From Larix sibirica (lineage: Eukaryota; Streptophyta; Pinopsida; Pinales; Pinaceae): a stretch of DNA of 21,124 bases. Location of the stretch: positions 23,818 through 44,941 of the forward strand of contig NWUY0300011235.1 of NCBI GenBank assembly GCA_004151065.3, written 5' to 3'. The translations under genes and the position numbers were made by a program. The stretch's first letter is position 1. Each line of letters opens with the position of its first letter. The notes beneath the pieces are model-generated. The model saw only the letters and a list, made by a program, of their open reading frames with translations, did no database searches and was not told the DNA's origin. Below are positions 8,325 to 17,077 of the stretch, one piece after another.

Positions 8325-9167
8325 TTAACCTACCCGTCGAAATTGTTCGTATGAGGAATTTTCTGAAAGTGGATTGATAGGAATCCAATGCTTTTTTATC
8401 AAGTTAATAAAATCATGATCTTGACTATAGCTCGGATTATATTTGAAGGGGGTGCCTTGCTTATTCCTCTGATGATCCATTTCTAAGAAAATAGGGAAAT
8501 GATTAGAAAACCACACCTCATTAATTCACGGACGAAAGGTTGAGACTCAAAGTGACAGCTCACTACCAAGCAAGAACCTATCTAATCATTTGGAGATTCC
8601 AATGGAGACCCCTCTATCATTAAATCATGTTGACATGATTTCTGATTGCTTGATGTCCACTAAGTTGTTCGTCACCAACCTATTTAAAAAATACCAAGTT
8701 AAGGCATCGAATCTCGTGTTCTCCCCCCAAATCTTTGATCCGTACAATGCAAAGTTGAGATCCCTGCTAATATAAGATTATCCACATGACAGAGTCGGGT
8801 GTCAAAGAGCCTATCCCACAAGGCTTGTTTGTCATTATAGGGCCCATAAAGATTCAAGACAATTAAATTAAAGCCCAAACTAGAGGCGACAAACTCTATG
8901 TAGAGGCTTGAACGAATAGAGTAAGAGTTTGTTAGACTCAGACTAAAGTTCCACCCTGAAATTAACCCACTTGACAAACCAAAAGCATCCACAACCAAAA
9001 ACTTCCAATATTTCAAAATAAATTTTAATCTAGTGAATAATGTCCCTAGACCCCGTAATTTCTTGAAACATGACCAAATTGGGCCTTTCTTTCTCCAACA
9101 AACGCTTTAGGACCACTAATTTTGCATGGCCTCCCAACCCTTGGATGTTAACAAAAATAATTTTTAT
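8325..9167 (-). pseudogene. LINE B endonuclease domain (APE type), inactivated
   Basis: The likely ORF2 start is at 9165-9167, where ATA stands in place of ATG, followed by KIIFVNIQGLGGHAKL. The Asn of the WNxQG block is kept, but the Trp is Val. LLEKERPNLVMFQE holds the catalytic Glu. After a shift, 9016-8770 gives VVDAFGLSSGLISGWNFSL and IVLNLYGPYNDKQALWDRL. A one-base loss near GGG 8762-8764 throws the catalytic DLN (family AGDLN) into the next frame, which reads RDLNFALYGSKIWGENTRF. The end reads IMST-stop-FNDRGVSIGISK-stop-LDRFLLGSEL, and then FSNHFPIFLEMD, where the catalytic Asp of SDH is Asn (8502-8504). It is a clear EN, dead several times over. Confidence 0.9.
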
Positions 9168-9258
9168 TTAGTCACCCCTACAGGAGTACAACAATTTCTA
9201 AGAGCCCCATAAATAGAAAGTTGCTTGCCTTCATTTATCTCTTTTTATCACTCTTTCC

Positions 9259-11051
9259 TTAGCACATCAAAGAGCAGATTTCCAATAGGGACCTTGCTTT
9301 CATCGGAAGAGTGTTTGAACCGAGACCCCTAGAGAGGTTTGGAGCCTTGGTGGGGTGACCCCTAGGCCTAAGGTTGTATAGGCCACCTATAGAGTTACTA
9401 CTAAGGGAAGACGATGAAAAAGTCGAGGGCTCTTTACGGGGGGCTTCTCGGTAAGGAATTAGATTGGCATCGAGACCCACAATATCCTTTGTACTTTCAT
9501 TGCCCCATGCCTCCAGGATTGCATCCAGTGGATTTTGAACCCCCCAATCCACATCTAACATGGAAGAGATAAAAGAACCTTCATCCATGTACCCTAAAAT
9601 ATCAGAGAAAGGAGAGACTGAAAAGAACTCAATAGGAGTAGGATGGGCAAGGTTCCTTTAGCTCGCTCCAATTCTTGTACAACAAAAGGAGAAAAAGTGC
9701 TTGGCCGAGTGCCCTCTTGAATGACTAAAATATTCCTAGAACCTTCAATCCAAGGAATCAAAAAGTCTCCTACTACAATCATCCTTTGAAATTCCTCTTT
9801 CTCAACTCGGCTAGACTCCACTTCTCGAGAGGCCAACTTCACTGGAGGCATAAAATTCGAACTGGGATCTTAAGTTTTTTTGCACCAAATCTTATTTTTA
9901 AATCTTTGAGGACAGTTTGCCACAACGTGACCATAAAGTTGGCAATGTGCACATCAGAATGGCATGTGAACATAACCCAAAGCTTAAACATAGTGTTGAG
10001 AGTTCAAGATTAATTCAATTGATTCAAATAGACCCAACATCGTATCAACCTCCACCAAAACCCTCGCAACAGAGCGTGATTTTCCAGTGAGGAAACCATT
10101 ATCTACCACAACAGTTTTCCCTATACAATCCCTGGTGGCAGATGTCGTTGACACCAACCAAAATTCCATGGGTAACCCCAGAAGTTTCACCTAGACCAGG
10201 GCTTGTCCCTTTGTTTCTATGGCGGCATCAAAAAGAGGGTGCCATGGTTTCAAGTACAATAGAGATGAGCCCATGAACCATACATAATTTAAGATATCAA
10301 GTGCCTACTCCTTTGAGCAGAAAACAACGCTGCACCACCCTTTGGAAAGAAGATGGCAAACCAAAACATAACTAAGTTTTACTCCCCAAGTTTTATCCAT
10401 CCACTTTATAAGGACATTCAATGAAACCCTTATACTTGAGAATTTTTCGACAAGGATCATCTCTGTTAGATGCAACACCTTATCCAAGCCAAAGTCTTGT
10501 CCAACCACCAAAGTTACACCTCCCCCTAGGCTCTTTACCACCTTCCTCCTCTTTATGGTCATAAGATAAATTCTCCAAGAGCCATCACCTCCTTGTAACA
10601 GGTCTTCGTCCAAAAGAGTGCCAAAAACCTCTAAATTGCTCTTAGGCTCCAATCAATCATGAGGATTTTTCAATCTCAAACCTTGGAATTTCAGAGAAGA
10701 GGTTGTTGAATCCAAACTCTTCAAATTATTACTAAAATACCTACCCCTGTCGTTTCCCTGTTGCGGATGGCAAAGAATGCCCCCCTGAAAGTCGTCAATG
10801 AATATGACCAAATGACAAGCCTTTTTTGAACATTCTCCCTTGTCGGAAATGACATTAACCCCTCGGAAATCATTGGGCCTTGGAAGATGTATTGACTTGT
10901 AAGAAGGTTAAAGTCTAGAAACCACGTCACCATCACACGATTTATTGGAAATATGGTCGATGAGAGAGGCAATACTAGGGGGCAAGGAAAATATCCAGTC
11001 CTTCAAAATATCTTCCTCCAAATAGTTGACCAATGGGTCGTATGTCTCCAT
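9259..11051 (-). pseudogene. LINE B ORF1 (RNA-binding, DUF4283-like plus CCHC knuckle)
   Basis: From ATG at 11049-11051 (METYDPLVNYLEEDILKDWI) one minus-strand frame can be followed to about 9650, and a second from there to TAG 9259-9261, about 597 codons in all. Stops interrupt it at 10908-10910, 10653-10655, 10305-10307, about 10192, 9984-9986 and on both sides of the zinc knuckle. About 10550-10020 resembles the DUF4283 region of plant LINE and gag-like proteins: IKWMDKTWGVKLSYVLVCHL, SKGWCSVVF, LKPWHPLFDA, VKLLGLPMEFW, CIGKTVVVD and ARVLVEVD. A CCHC knuckle follows. The C-terminal part is Ser/Pro-rich and low in motifs (NLRPRGHPTKAP). ORF1 of this type binds the element RNA. It lies about 90 bases upstream of ORF2. 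Confidence 0.85.
9912..9953 (-). other. CCHC zinc knuckle in LINE B ORF1
   Basis: The minus strand encodes CAHCQLYGHVVANC, a perfect C-x2-C-x4-H-x4-C knuckle with all four ligands intact, in the main ORF1 frame. A TGA directly precedes the first Cys (PF-stop-C). Related proteins have Arg in this PFRC context, so CGA to TGA is likely. The knuckle is typical of nucleic-acid-binding ORF1 and gag-like proteins of plant retroelements. Confidence 0.88.
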
Positions 11052-11602
11052 GTCCTCCGGATCCAAATCTAATGCTGTATGAATTGTGTATTCATTATAG
11101 CTTACTGAATACTAGGGGTTCTCTAGAGGAAGAAAAAACTACCACATCGAGTTCCTCTCTAGTTAAATTTATAAACTTAACAAAATAATTTATACTTTCT
11201 CAAATACAACACAAAGTTTTTTTACTTTTTCAGTTTATATATTTCACAAGCTATACTATATGGCATATTCTCTTATTACGTTGTAAGGCATTTTCCTTAT
11301 AGAAACATATGTCATAAATTGACATTTGAATCATTCCATATCCATTGATCTTTGTTAGACGACTATCGATGCACCCCCCACCATCCATTCCTTAAAATCA
11401 CATATTGCCATAAAGTTATTGTTTTCAGATTCCACCATCCCTTAAGATCACCAACTTGCAGGTCGTCACTGTGATGCCTATAAACTACTACTTGTTGCCG
11501 CCAACTGAAGCACACCATCTCTAGGTTTCCTACTTATATATGGGAATGTGTTGCCTTTATTTTTTCTTTGTTTCATGGGTTTTTTCTGGGATTCCTTTAT
11601 AA
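11052..11602. other. AT-rich stretch upstream of LINE B, no gene seen
   Basis: The ORF1 frame is open a little above the ATG, from a TAG near 11120 (reading YSVSYNEYTIHTALDLDPED), so coding could begin slightly upstream, but no other ATG offers itself there. The rest is AT-rich with no recognised motif. TATATAT at 11535-11541 could be read as a plus-strand TATA box about 200 bases before the open frame ATG at 11735, but such strings are common in AT-rich DNA. The 5' end of LINE B must lie in this stretch and I cannot place it. Confidence 0.4.
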
Positions 11603-12073
11603 CTATGCATTATCAAAAAGTTATTGTTTAATGGACAAAGTATAGTAGCACTAGCTAGTGCATATATTCTTGTTGAGGAGTCTATAAATTTAGAAGCAAG
11701 GGTAATTGCAATACATGGACGAATTGTGAAATAAATGAGGTCAATAGAGAACAGAAAGAAGAGAGATAAAATGCATTGGATTTCATTGAATGAAGTGAGT
11801 AGTGGCAACTATCTCATTGTTGATGTTCATTTGAGGGATCTGAGGTTTGCTCATAAATCTATTGCAAAACATTTCGACTCTCCATACGCAAATTTTTTGC
11901 AGAGGTGTGAGAGAAGATTCATAAAGGACTATGAAGTCTTTGACTTTCCTCTTAGTGAAGTGTATAAAGACAATAACAATGTCATGTGGTCTAAGGACAA
12001 CATAAGGTTGTGGGTGCTTTGCAAAGCTAGCCTTATCAACTCTAGACCTACATACTCATCCCGAGATAGTTGA
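11603..12073 (+). pseudogene. Unrecognised open frame with one TAA (112 residues intact from ATG)
   Basis: From ATG 11735 the frame is open for 112 codons to TGA 12071-12073. The same frame is also open upstream from 11603 to a TAA at 11732-11734 immediately before that ATG, reading KLLFNGQSIVALASAYILVE, then LEARVIAIHGRIVK. The downstream part reads HWISLNEVSSGNYLIVDVHL, FAHKSIAKHFDSPYANFLQR, RFIKDYEVFDFPLSEVY and WSKDNIRLWVLCKASLINSR. Its composition is protein-like, with mixed hydrophobic and charged residues and no low complexity, and lacks LINE motifs. I recognise no family. It may be a relic or exon of a host gene or of another element. It is identical at the protein level in copy 2. 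Confidence 0.5.
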
Positions 12074-12308
12074 TTAGTGATCCTAATAATAATATTGAAG
12101 CCATATAAGATGCGAGCAATGCTAGTCGTTAACTATTAATTAAAGAAATGCTAACCAATGATTAACCAAAATTGCGAGATGTAACGAGTAGTTAACTCCC
12201 CAACTTTGAAAGGAGAAATCTCACATTTTGCTCATCACGGCTTGAGCTAGCTCTCTAGACTCCTAAGAAAAATAAACATACACTAGCATACCCCCAAAGC
12301 GGGGGAAA
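12074..12308. other. Distal end of repeat unit, no gene seen
   Basis: This AT-rich stretch has short related motifs such as GTTAACTATTAATTAA and a second TAGTTAACT, and ends in the GC hairpin at 12291-12305. No coding signal was found. Copy differences lie at 12245 and 12281. Confidence 0.6.
12291..12305. repeat. CCCCC-AAAGC-GGGGG inverted repeat at the end of copy 1
   Basis: Five C, a five-base loop AAAGC and five G form a perfect GC stem in an otherwise AT-rich stretch. It ends three bases before the last base shared by the two copies. The same hairpin is present at the end of copy 2. It could be a fragile or slippage-prone site, or chance. Confidence 0.8.
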
Positions 12309-12312
12309 TGAN
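12309..12312. other. Repeat junction: TGA plus single N (probable assembly join)
   Basis: Copy 1 ends at 12308 and copy 2 begins at 12313. Between them stand TGA and the only ambiguous base in the window. The sequence that follows the same point at the end of copy 2 (GAAACATCG from 21062) is absent here. A lone N at a perfect copy boundary suggests a contig join or an unresolved breakpoint base. Any protein read across it is artificial. Confidence 0.9.
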
Positions 12313-12313
12313 T

Positions 12314-12610
12314 ACCAATTGGAGGCTTGAGAATCTTCTTGTTTTTGTTGCTGAAATGTTGCATGTACAAACGAACACCATTATTCCATCTCACGTCAGA
12401 TGCGTAGCAAACAAAGTAGCAAAAATTTTGGCTAATGTGGGCGTCAACTCACTAGAAGAGGGTTTCGCTCACCTATGGCCTTTGGAGCATCAAACCATGG
12501 TATCCCTCTCCTGTCAAGCCTTAGTTGAGCAAGACTGGAACATTCAAGATGGGGTGTTTAATGGAAGGCGGTTGAGCATTGATGATGATGGGATGGGGGT
12601 AAAGAGGTAG
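12314..12610 (+). pseudogene. LINE A RNase H C-terminal fragment (copy 2)
   Basis: The fragment starts at the residue equivalent to Thr101 of the copy-1 domain (TNWRLENLLVFV) and runs to the same TAG. It therefore lacks the first three catalytic acids and keeps only the His of SHVRC and the NKVAKILAN block with its Lys for Asp. It is cut by the repeat boundary at 12313. No LINE A sequence from the RT or upstream is present in copy 2. Confidence 0.92.
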
Positions 12611-12928
12611 GACGAGCCGACTGGTGATGAGGTTATGGCGACGATGTCGGTGGTTGTGTGCCATTAATCTCCCTCCACTCCCATAGATTGATGTGACCAA
12701 CTCACTCATGCCAATTCATTGCACATTCAAGATGGTTCTAGTTTCATGCACACGATTATTATGGCTCAGACATGATACCAAGGGATCATTTCGACTTGTT
12801 CTACCTCGGGGGTTCGTTGCTCCACCTTTGGTGCTCCCTGCTCCAGTGTTTTCCTTGTGCCTAGGCCAACTCAGACTAAGATCACAAAGGAAATCAATTG
12901 CAGTGCGAATCATAGTGTTTTCGACAAC
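12611..12928. other. LINE A downstream flank (copy 2), no gene seen
   Basis: It matches 3858-4175 with no difference found by eye. Its stops are the same, and the frame opens after the TGA at 12773-12775. Confidence 0.5.
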
Positions 12929-13438
12929 ATGGCTCGTGAGAGTTGTTGTGCCTCTAGTAGGCGAGGCCGTGGCCACCATGCTCGCTCTCTGGAACCCAGC
13001 AGCACAAGCATTGCTCGTCACCTGACTGCAATGACAGACACGCTGCTAGCCATTCGCAATGACATTGAGGAGATGAAGGAGGACATGCGGGCATGGATTT
13101 ATGATCTTCACGACAGCGTTCAGACTCTCATTGCATGATGCATAGATATCGTCGAGCTATTCCACCTTCCTTTTCCTCTGCTCACCACCATTGGGGAAGA
13201 TGGAGTAATTTGCTATGGTCTAGATGTAGAGGTTGGGGGCGAATTTCACCCTGGGGAGACATCGCTCATTGCAGTCAAAGAGGAATCCCCAACTATGACC
13301 GTGGTAGACACAACGAAGGCAGAAAACACCAAGATGGCCAGCAGAAGCGACATCAAACGAGAGGCCTTGAGCAACACTAGAGATGAAGGGGCGCCTCAAG
13401 AGGCTAAGCGACGACAGAGCCACGACCCAGTCAAGTAG
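12929..13438 (+). pseudogene. Unrecognised open frame with one TGA (copy 2)
   Basis: This is the counterpart of 4176-4685, with the same ATG, the same internal TGA (13136-13138) and the same end (TAG 13436-13438). Three bases differ: 12991 and 13024 are silent third-position changes in Leu codons, and 13026 turns Ile into Thr in the block HLTAMTDTLLAI. In a neighbouring frame the 12991 change removes a TAG and lengthens an overlapping frame, which I regard as incidental. Product unknown. Confidence 0.45.
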
Positions 13439-13854
13439 TGCTTATTCCTGCTTTGTTTTTTGGGAAAAGTCTGAATTGTGTTAGATGGAGGTCTTTTTTT
13501 ATTACTGTCGACTATATGTAAGCTTATTTTTTGCCACTGAGATTCTCAACAAATTTAAACTCTATCAATCATATCTTTTGGGCTCAACAGATGTTTATAG
13601 GAGGTTTTCAGTGTCTTTATGTCTAGCTCTTGGAACACTATATATTGGCTATTTTCTCTTATTGAGAGGCCTCATGAATCTGAATCTGGGTTGTTTTATC
13701 TTTACGAGAGGCTTGGTTGCGCTATATCCCTATGTAAATGTTTTATGTGATATAATGTACGTACTAAATTACAAAAAAAAACATGTTTTATATTCCATGA
13801 AAAAAACTACATAAAGTCTTTCAATAATAATTATCACACTCATCCAATAGTGTT
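13439..13854. other. AT-rich spacer between LINE 3' ends (copy 2)
   Basis: It matches 4686-5101. T7 at 13494-13500 and A9 at 13773-13781 are retained at the same length, so the homopolymers have not drifted between copies. No gene is seen. Confidence 0.45.
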
Positions 13855-14313
13855 CTAAAAATTATGTAATAGTTTGATCCTTTGATTATTCTTCCCACTA
13901 TTATCAAATTCTTCCAAGATAAAGTGAAAATCTTCCAACTCCAGAACATACATGGAGAGGCGATCTGCTTCCACATTCAACTCCCAGTAAATATGTCGAA
14001 AGGAAATGTCTTGGAAAGATTGATTAATATCCTTTAATTTACTGGCCATGTAAAAAAGTTTGTTATTGACAACATGGATTGCTTCAGTTGTCTAATTTAT
14101 CGTTAAAAGTGAGTCCCATTTCACCTACAATAGGAAATATTTAATAAGAAAAATAAGGCTTTGAACTCACTAATGTTATTTGTCCCCCCACAATTTGCTT
14201 GGAACCTAAAACCATTATATTTTGATAAATACAGTATAAATCCCAATCCAACCATCGAATCCTAGGCCCTACAAGATCCATCAAAATATGCACATGGAAT
14301 TGTTTTGTCAGGA
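13855..14313 (-). pseudogene. LINE B RNase H domain (copy 2)
   Basis: This is the same broken domain as 5102-5560, with the catalytic acids and the His of HIYWELNVEADRLS retained across two frames. One substitution (13864, C to A on the plus strand) changes Gln to His four codons from the end. Confidence 0.88.
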
Positions 14314-14346
14314 TCAATAGGGCCAAAGTTCGTGGAGTTCTAGTTT

Positions 14347-14732
14347 TCACAAGAGACTTGAATGTGACATAAGTTCCCAAACTTGTGTTGAAGTTTGAAA
14401 GTTGGGTCTTAAAGTGATCTCGAAAATAAGAAGGTTTCGAGACATCCAAATCCCCAAGAATGCTAGAAAGAGCAATGACCTCCAAGGTTTTAAATTATAG
14501 TTGTCATACCAAATCTTCAACCTCGCTTCTATCATTCGTCCTGTCCAAGGTCTTCCTTTCCCACTTGTGCTACCAAGTTTTCCCATACTTTTACTGAAAA
14601 TGAGCAATAGTTAAAAAGTTGTTCATTTGTTTCTTCATTTCTTTGACAAAGGAAACAAATGTTCAGTCCTTCCCTTCCACATTTCAAGATTCGATCCCAT
14701 GTTAACATCTTACCTTGAATGATGTGCCACAT
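14347..14732 (-). pseudogene. LINE B zf-RVT domain (copy 2)
   Basis: It is identical in translation to 5594-5979: CFLC and EQLFNYC with Gln at the His ligand position, followed in the second frame by the GIWMSRNLLIFE tail. No substitution was noticed. Confidence 0.88.
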
Positions 14733-15312
14733 AATAATTTTGTATTTTTAGCGAAGTTGAGGACTTCCAATTTTTTTAAACCACCATCTCCCATCTCCCT
14801 GCTCATTGGACATGGATTCTTTGTAGCTTAATTTTGCTAAGTAGTCCCCTCCTAAATCATTGTAGCTCCAAACAAGGTGATTTAGCTCTGGTACTAAGCG
14901 AACATGGCCTCTTCCAATTTCATTAACAAAATTCTGCCAAACTTGTGCATCATTCCCAACTAATGCTAATTAATAGTTGATAGCCTACCTTGTGATCAAA
15001 TGGTGGTCATCTTCGGTTTTGCTAGTTGTCCCAACAAGAAGAGTCCTTGAGTATGCAAATGTTTTTCCAATCCCTCAAGTAAAAATATGTTGCAGTTATA
15101 GTTCATAATAGCATCCCCACCTACCTGGATTTCCATGTCATTCCCCACCTTCCAAGCCAAGTGTCGACCCACGAGGGGAAAAGCTTGAACCAACTCTTTT
15201 TAGTGATTTGAACCTCCCTGATGATACTTTGGATCACGACGAATCCAATCTACCATAAACCATCGTAAAATGTACTTTTGAATCATGATTTTTTCCCATA
15301 GACCCCCATAAC
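14733..15312 (-). pseudogene. LINE B connector between RT and zf-RVT (copy 2)
   Basis: It corresponds to 5980-6559 and carries VWQNFVNEIG, VWSYNDLGG, WKVGNDMEIQV and the same stops. No substitution was noticed, as in the whole 2.1-kb block between copy-1 positions 5111 and 7258. Confidence 0.8.
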
Positions 15313-16486
15313 TCACCAAATTCCAAACAAACTTGCTGACAAGGAGTGACCAAAGGAGTAGATCTCCGTGAATCCCCAACCTCCTTGATATTTGGGCTTT
15401 GTGATCTTATCCCATCTCACCCAATGAAAATCCTTTGTCTCCAAGTTACCTTGCCAAAGAAAGTTACAACAATATTTTGTAATCAATTCCAATATCCCTT
15501 TCAGATATAGGACAAAATGTGTCAGCACATCAGGACGAATTCTAATACCGACTTGATTAAGGTAAGTCGACCCCCCTTAAAAATCCATTTATGACACCAT
15601 AAACCAATGTGTCTTTCTATTATTTCCACCAACCACCTCTAGTCATCTTCAGTATAATTGTTCGGCTTGCGATTATAGCCCAAATATCTAAAACCCAAGT
15701 CCAACTGATGGTGTTGAAAGTGAAGAATCCTCACGAGCTCATCAAATTTATTTTTCACCTCGCTTGAAATTAACATTGCAAATATCTCTTCATTGTTCTT
15801 CATACTTGTGGTCTCCTTGAAAAGTGCAAACACTTCCTCAAGAGTATGGATATTCCTACCCTCAACCCGATAGAATTTAACAAATCATTGACAAACAATA
15901 GATGAGACATCTCCAGACCTCCACCACAACCGATTCCTTGTAGCAGTCTTCTCCTTTTAGCACTGCAAAGTGCTTTACTCAGCCCTTTGACCACTAGTAA
16001 AAAGAGATATTGAAAGAGGGGGCATCCTTGCCAAATACCTCCCGTGTCCTTACAGAAACTCGATGTGAATCCATTGATTAGGACAACAAAATTTTCCGTC
16101 TTCACCCACCCCATGATCTAACGAACTAAGGGAAAAGAAAAACCGAGGTGAACCAAATGGAGATGTAAGTATAGCTATGACACGCTGGCGTAAGCTTTTG
16201 ATAAGTCGACTTTGAAAACTACTGTCGAGATATATTGTTTCTTGATTGTATTGACAATTTTCTTGGAAGATCCTATAACTTCATGAATTTGTCATCCTTT
16301 TGACAATCCAAACTGCTCCTCATAAATGTTTCCAACAAGAACCGATTTAAGCCGATAGGTGAGAATCTTAGTGATGAATTTATAGACACAATTGCACAGG
16401 GAAATAGGTAGAAAATCAACAAAAGAAGTTGTCTTGTCCACCTTAGGAATTAAAGAGATAAAAGTAGCATTCATGTTACTTGGCAA
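15313..16486 (-). pseudogene. LINE B reverse transcriptase domain (copy 2)
   Basis: It has the same motif A (FKVDLSKAY), motif B and defective motif C (FVND) as 6560-7733. One substitution (16011, G to T on the plus strand) changes the Pro just after motif B to Gln (GCPLFQYLF). That Pro is well conserved in LINE RTs (QGCPLSP), so copy 1 probably keeps the ancestral base. Confidence 0.92.
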
Positions 16487-17077
16487 TGTACTGGATAATC
16501 AAACTTCTTTGGCTGCTCATAAAAGATCTTCACCAAGTAGATCGAAAAAGTCGATGAAGAGCTCGACTATCGAACCATGGGGCACGAGGCTCTTGTCCTT
16601 CCACATCGAACCCAGAACTTGAAAGACTTATTCCTTATTTACCAAGCTATATAATTTCCATTCAATTCTTCATTCACCATTCTATGAAAGAACATTGCCA
16701 TTTGAATTATATCAACAAATGTTTGAACCCTCAGGGCTCTAAAATAAACTGCCAAAATATTCCTTTACCAAAGCTGCTAGATCGTGGAAATCCTGGATGA
16801 GACTTCCATCCCCTAAGGGTAACTCCCAAATGGTGTTTAGCCTCTCCCTATGAGCCACGAAATTGTGAAAAAACTTTTTTATTATTGTCCCTTAGAGCCA
16901 ACCACGTCATGTGACTCTTTTGTCACTAATCACTCTCTCGGTCCATAAGTAATTTATTGTGCTCATTCTCCATCCACTTGAGCTTTTCAAGTTGCTCTTG
17001 GTTTGGAATTGCACCAACCTATTTCATCAAATTCCCCAATTACTCCTCTAACTCCTTCAACTTACTATCCCTTTTAT
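16487..17077 (-). pseudogene. LINE B EN-RT linker (copy 2)
   Basis: This is the counterpart of 7734-8324, with substitutions at 16552, 16814 and 17003. The frames are broken in the same places. 16552 restores a CpG absent from copy 1. Confidence 0.7.

Larger units (their letters stand above)
5102..11051 (-). mobile_element. LINE B: near full-length decayed L1-like LINE with ORF1 and ORF2
   Basis: On the minus strand, ORF1 (11051 to 9259) is followed about 90 bases later by ORF2 (about 9167 to 5102). ORF2 has endonuclease, linker, RT, connector, zf-RVT and RNase H in canonical order. The coding span is about 5.95 kb, normal for a plant LINE. ORF1 stays in one frame for most of its length, and ORF2 keeps its start frame, apart from local shifts, into the RT. 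Decay is therefore mainly by stop codons and a few short frameshifts rather than large deletions. Exact ends are not visible: the 5' end lies at or above 11051 and the 3' end between 5101 and 4741. No target-site duplication was found. Confidence 0.92.
3560..12308. repeat. 8.75-kb direct tandem repeat, copy 1
   Basis: The stretch is repeated at 12313-21061 in the same orientation. Every landmark checked has the same offset of 8753, so there is no net insertion or deletion between the copies. By eye I find substitutions at copy-1 positions 4238, 4271, 4273, 5111, 7258, 7799, 8061, 8250, 8433, 8628, 8631, 8644, 8998, 9821, 10075, 12245 and 12281. That is 17 differences, about 0.2 percent; a few may have been missed. 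The unit starts in the middle of the LINE A RNase H domain, contains the LINE A flank, all of LINE B and the distal open frame, and ends 3 bases after a GC hairpin. The edges show no terminal inverted repeats and no TG...CA ends. Confidence 0.97.

Noticed and set aside
4741-11150. Target-site duplication flanking LINE B
   Set aside because: I compared the sequence next to the T7 run (GTTAGATGGAGGTC) with the region upstream of ORF1 and found no convincing match, so the insertion borders remain undefined.
11535-11541. TATA-box promoter for the 11735 frame
   Set aside because: A single TATATAT in AT-rich DNA with no other supporting element. Kept only as a remark.
11557-11808. Minus-strand 83-codon frame with Leu/Ile-rich stretches
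   Set aside because: It overlaps the better plus-strand frame 11603-12073 on the opposite strand and looks like its shadow.
11735-12073. Resemblance of GNYLIVDVHLRDLR to the ParB/sulfiredoxin active-site region
   Set aside because: Only a short, loose similarity. The rest of the frame does not match that fold's motifs as I know them.
12308-12610. An open frame reading across the N at 12312 into the RNase H fragment
   Set aside because: Its start lies in the junction filler and includes an undetermined residue. The frame is created by the join.
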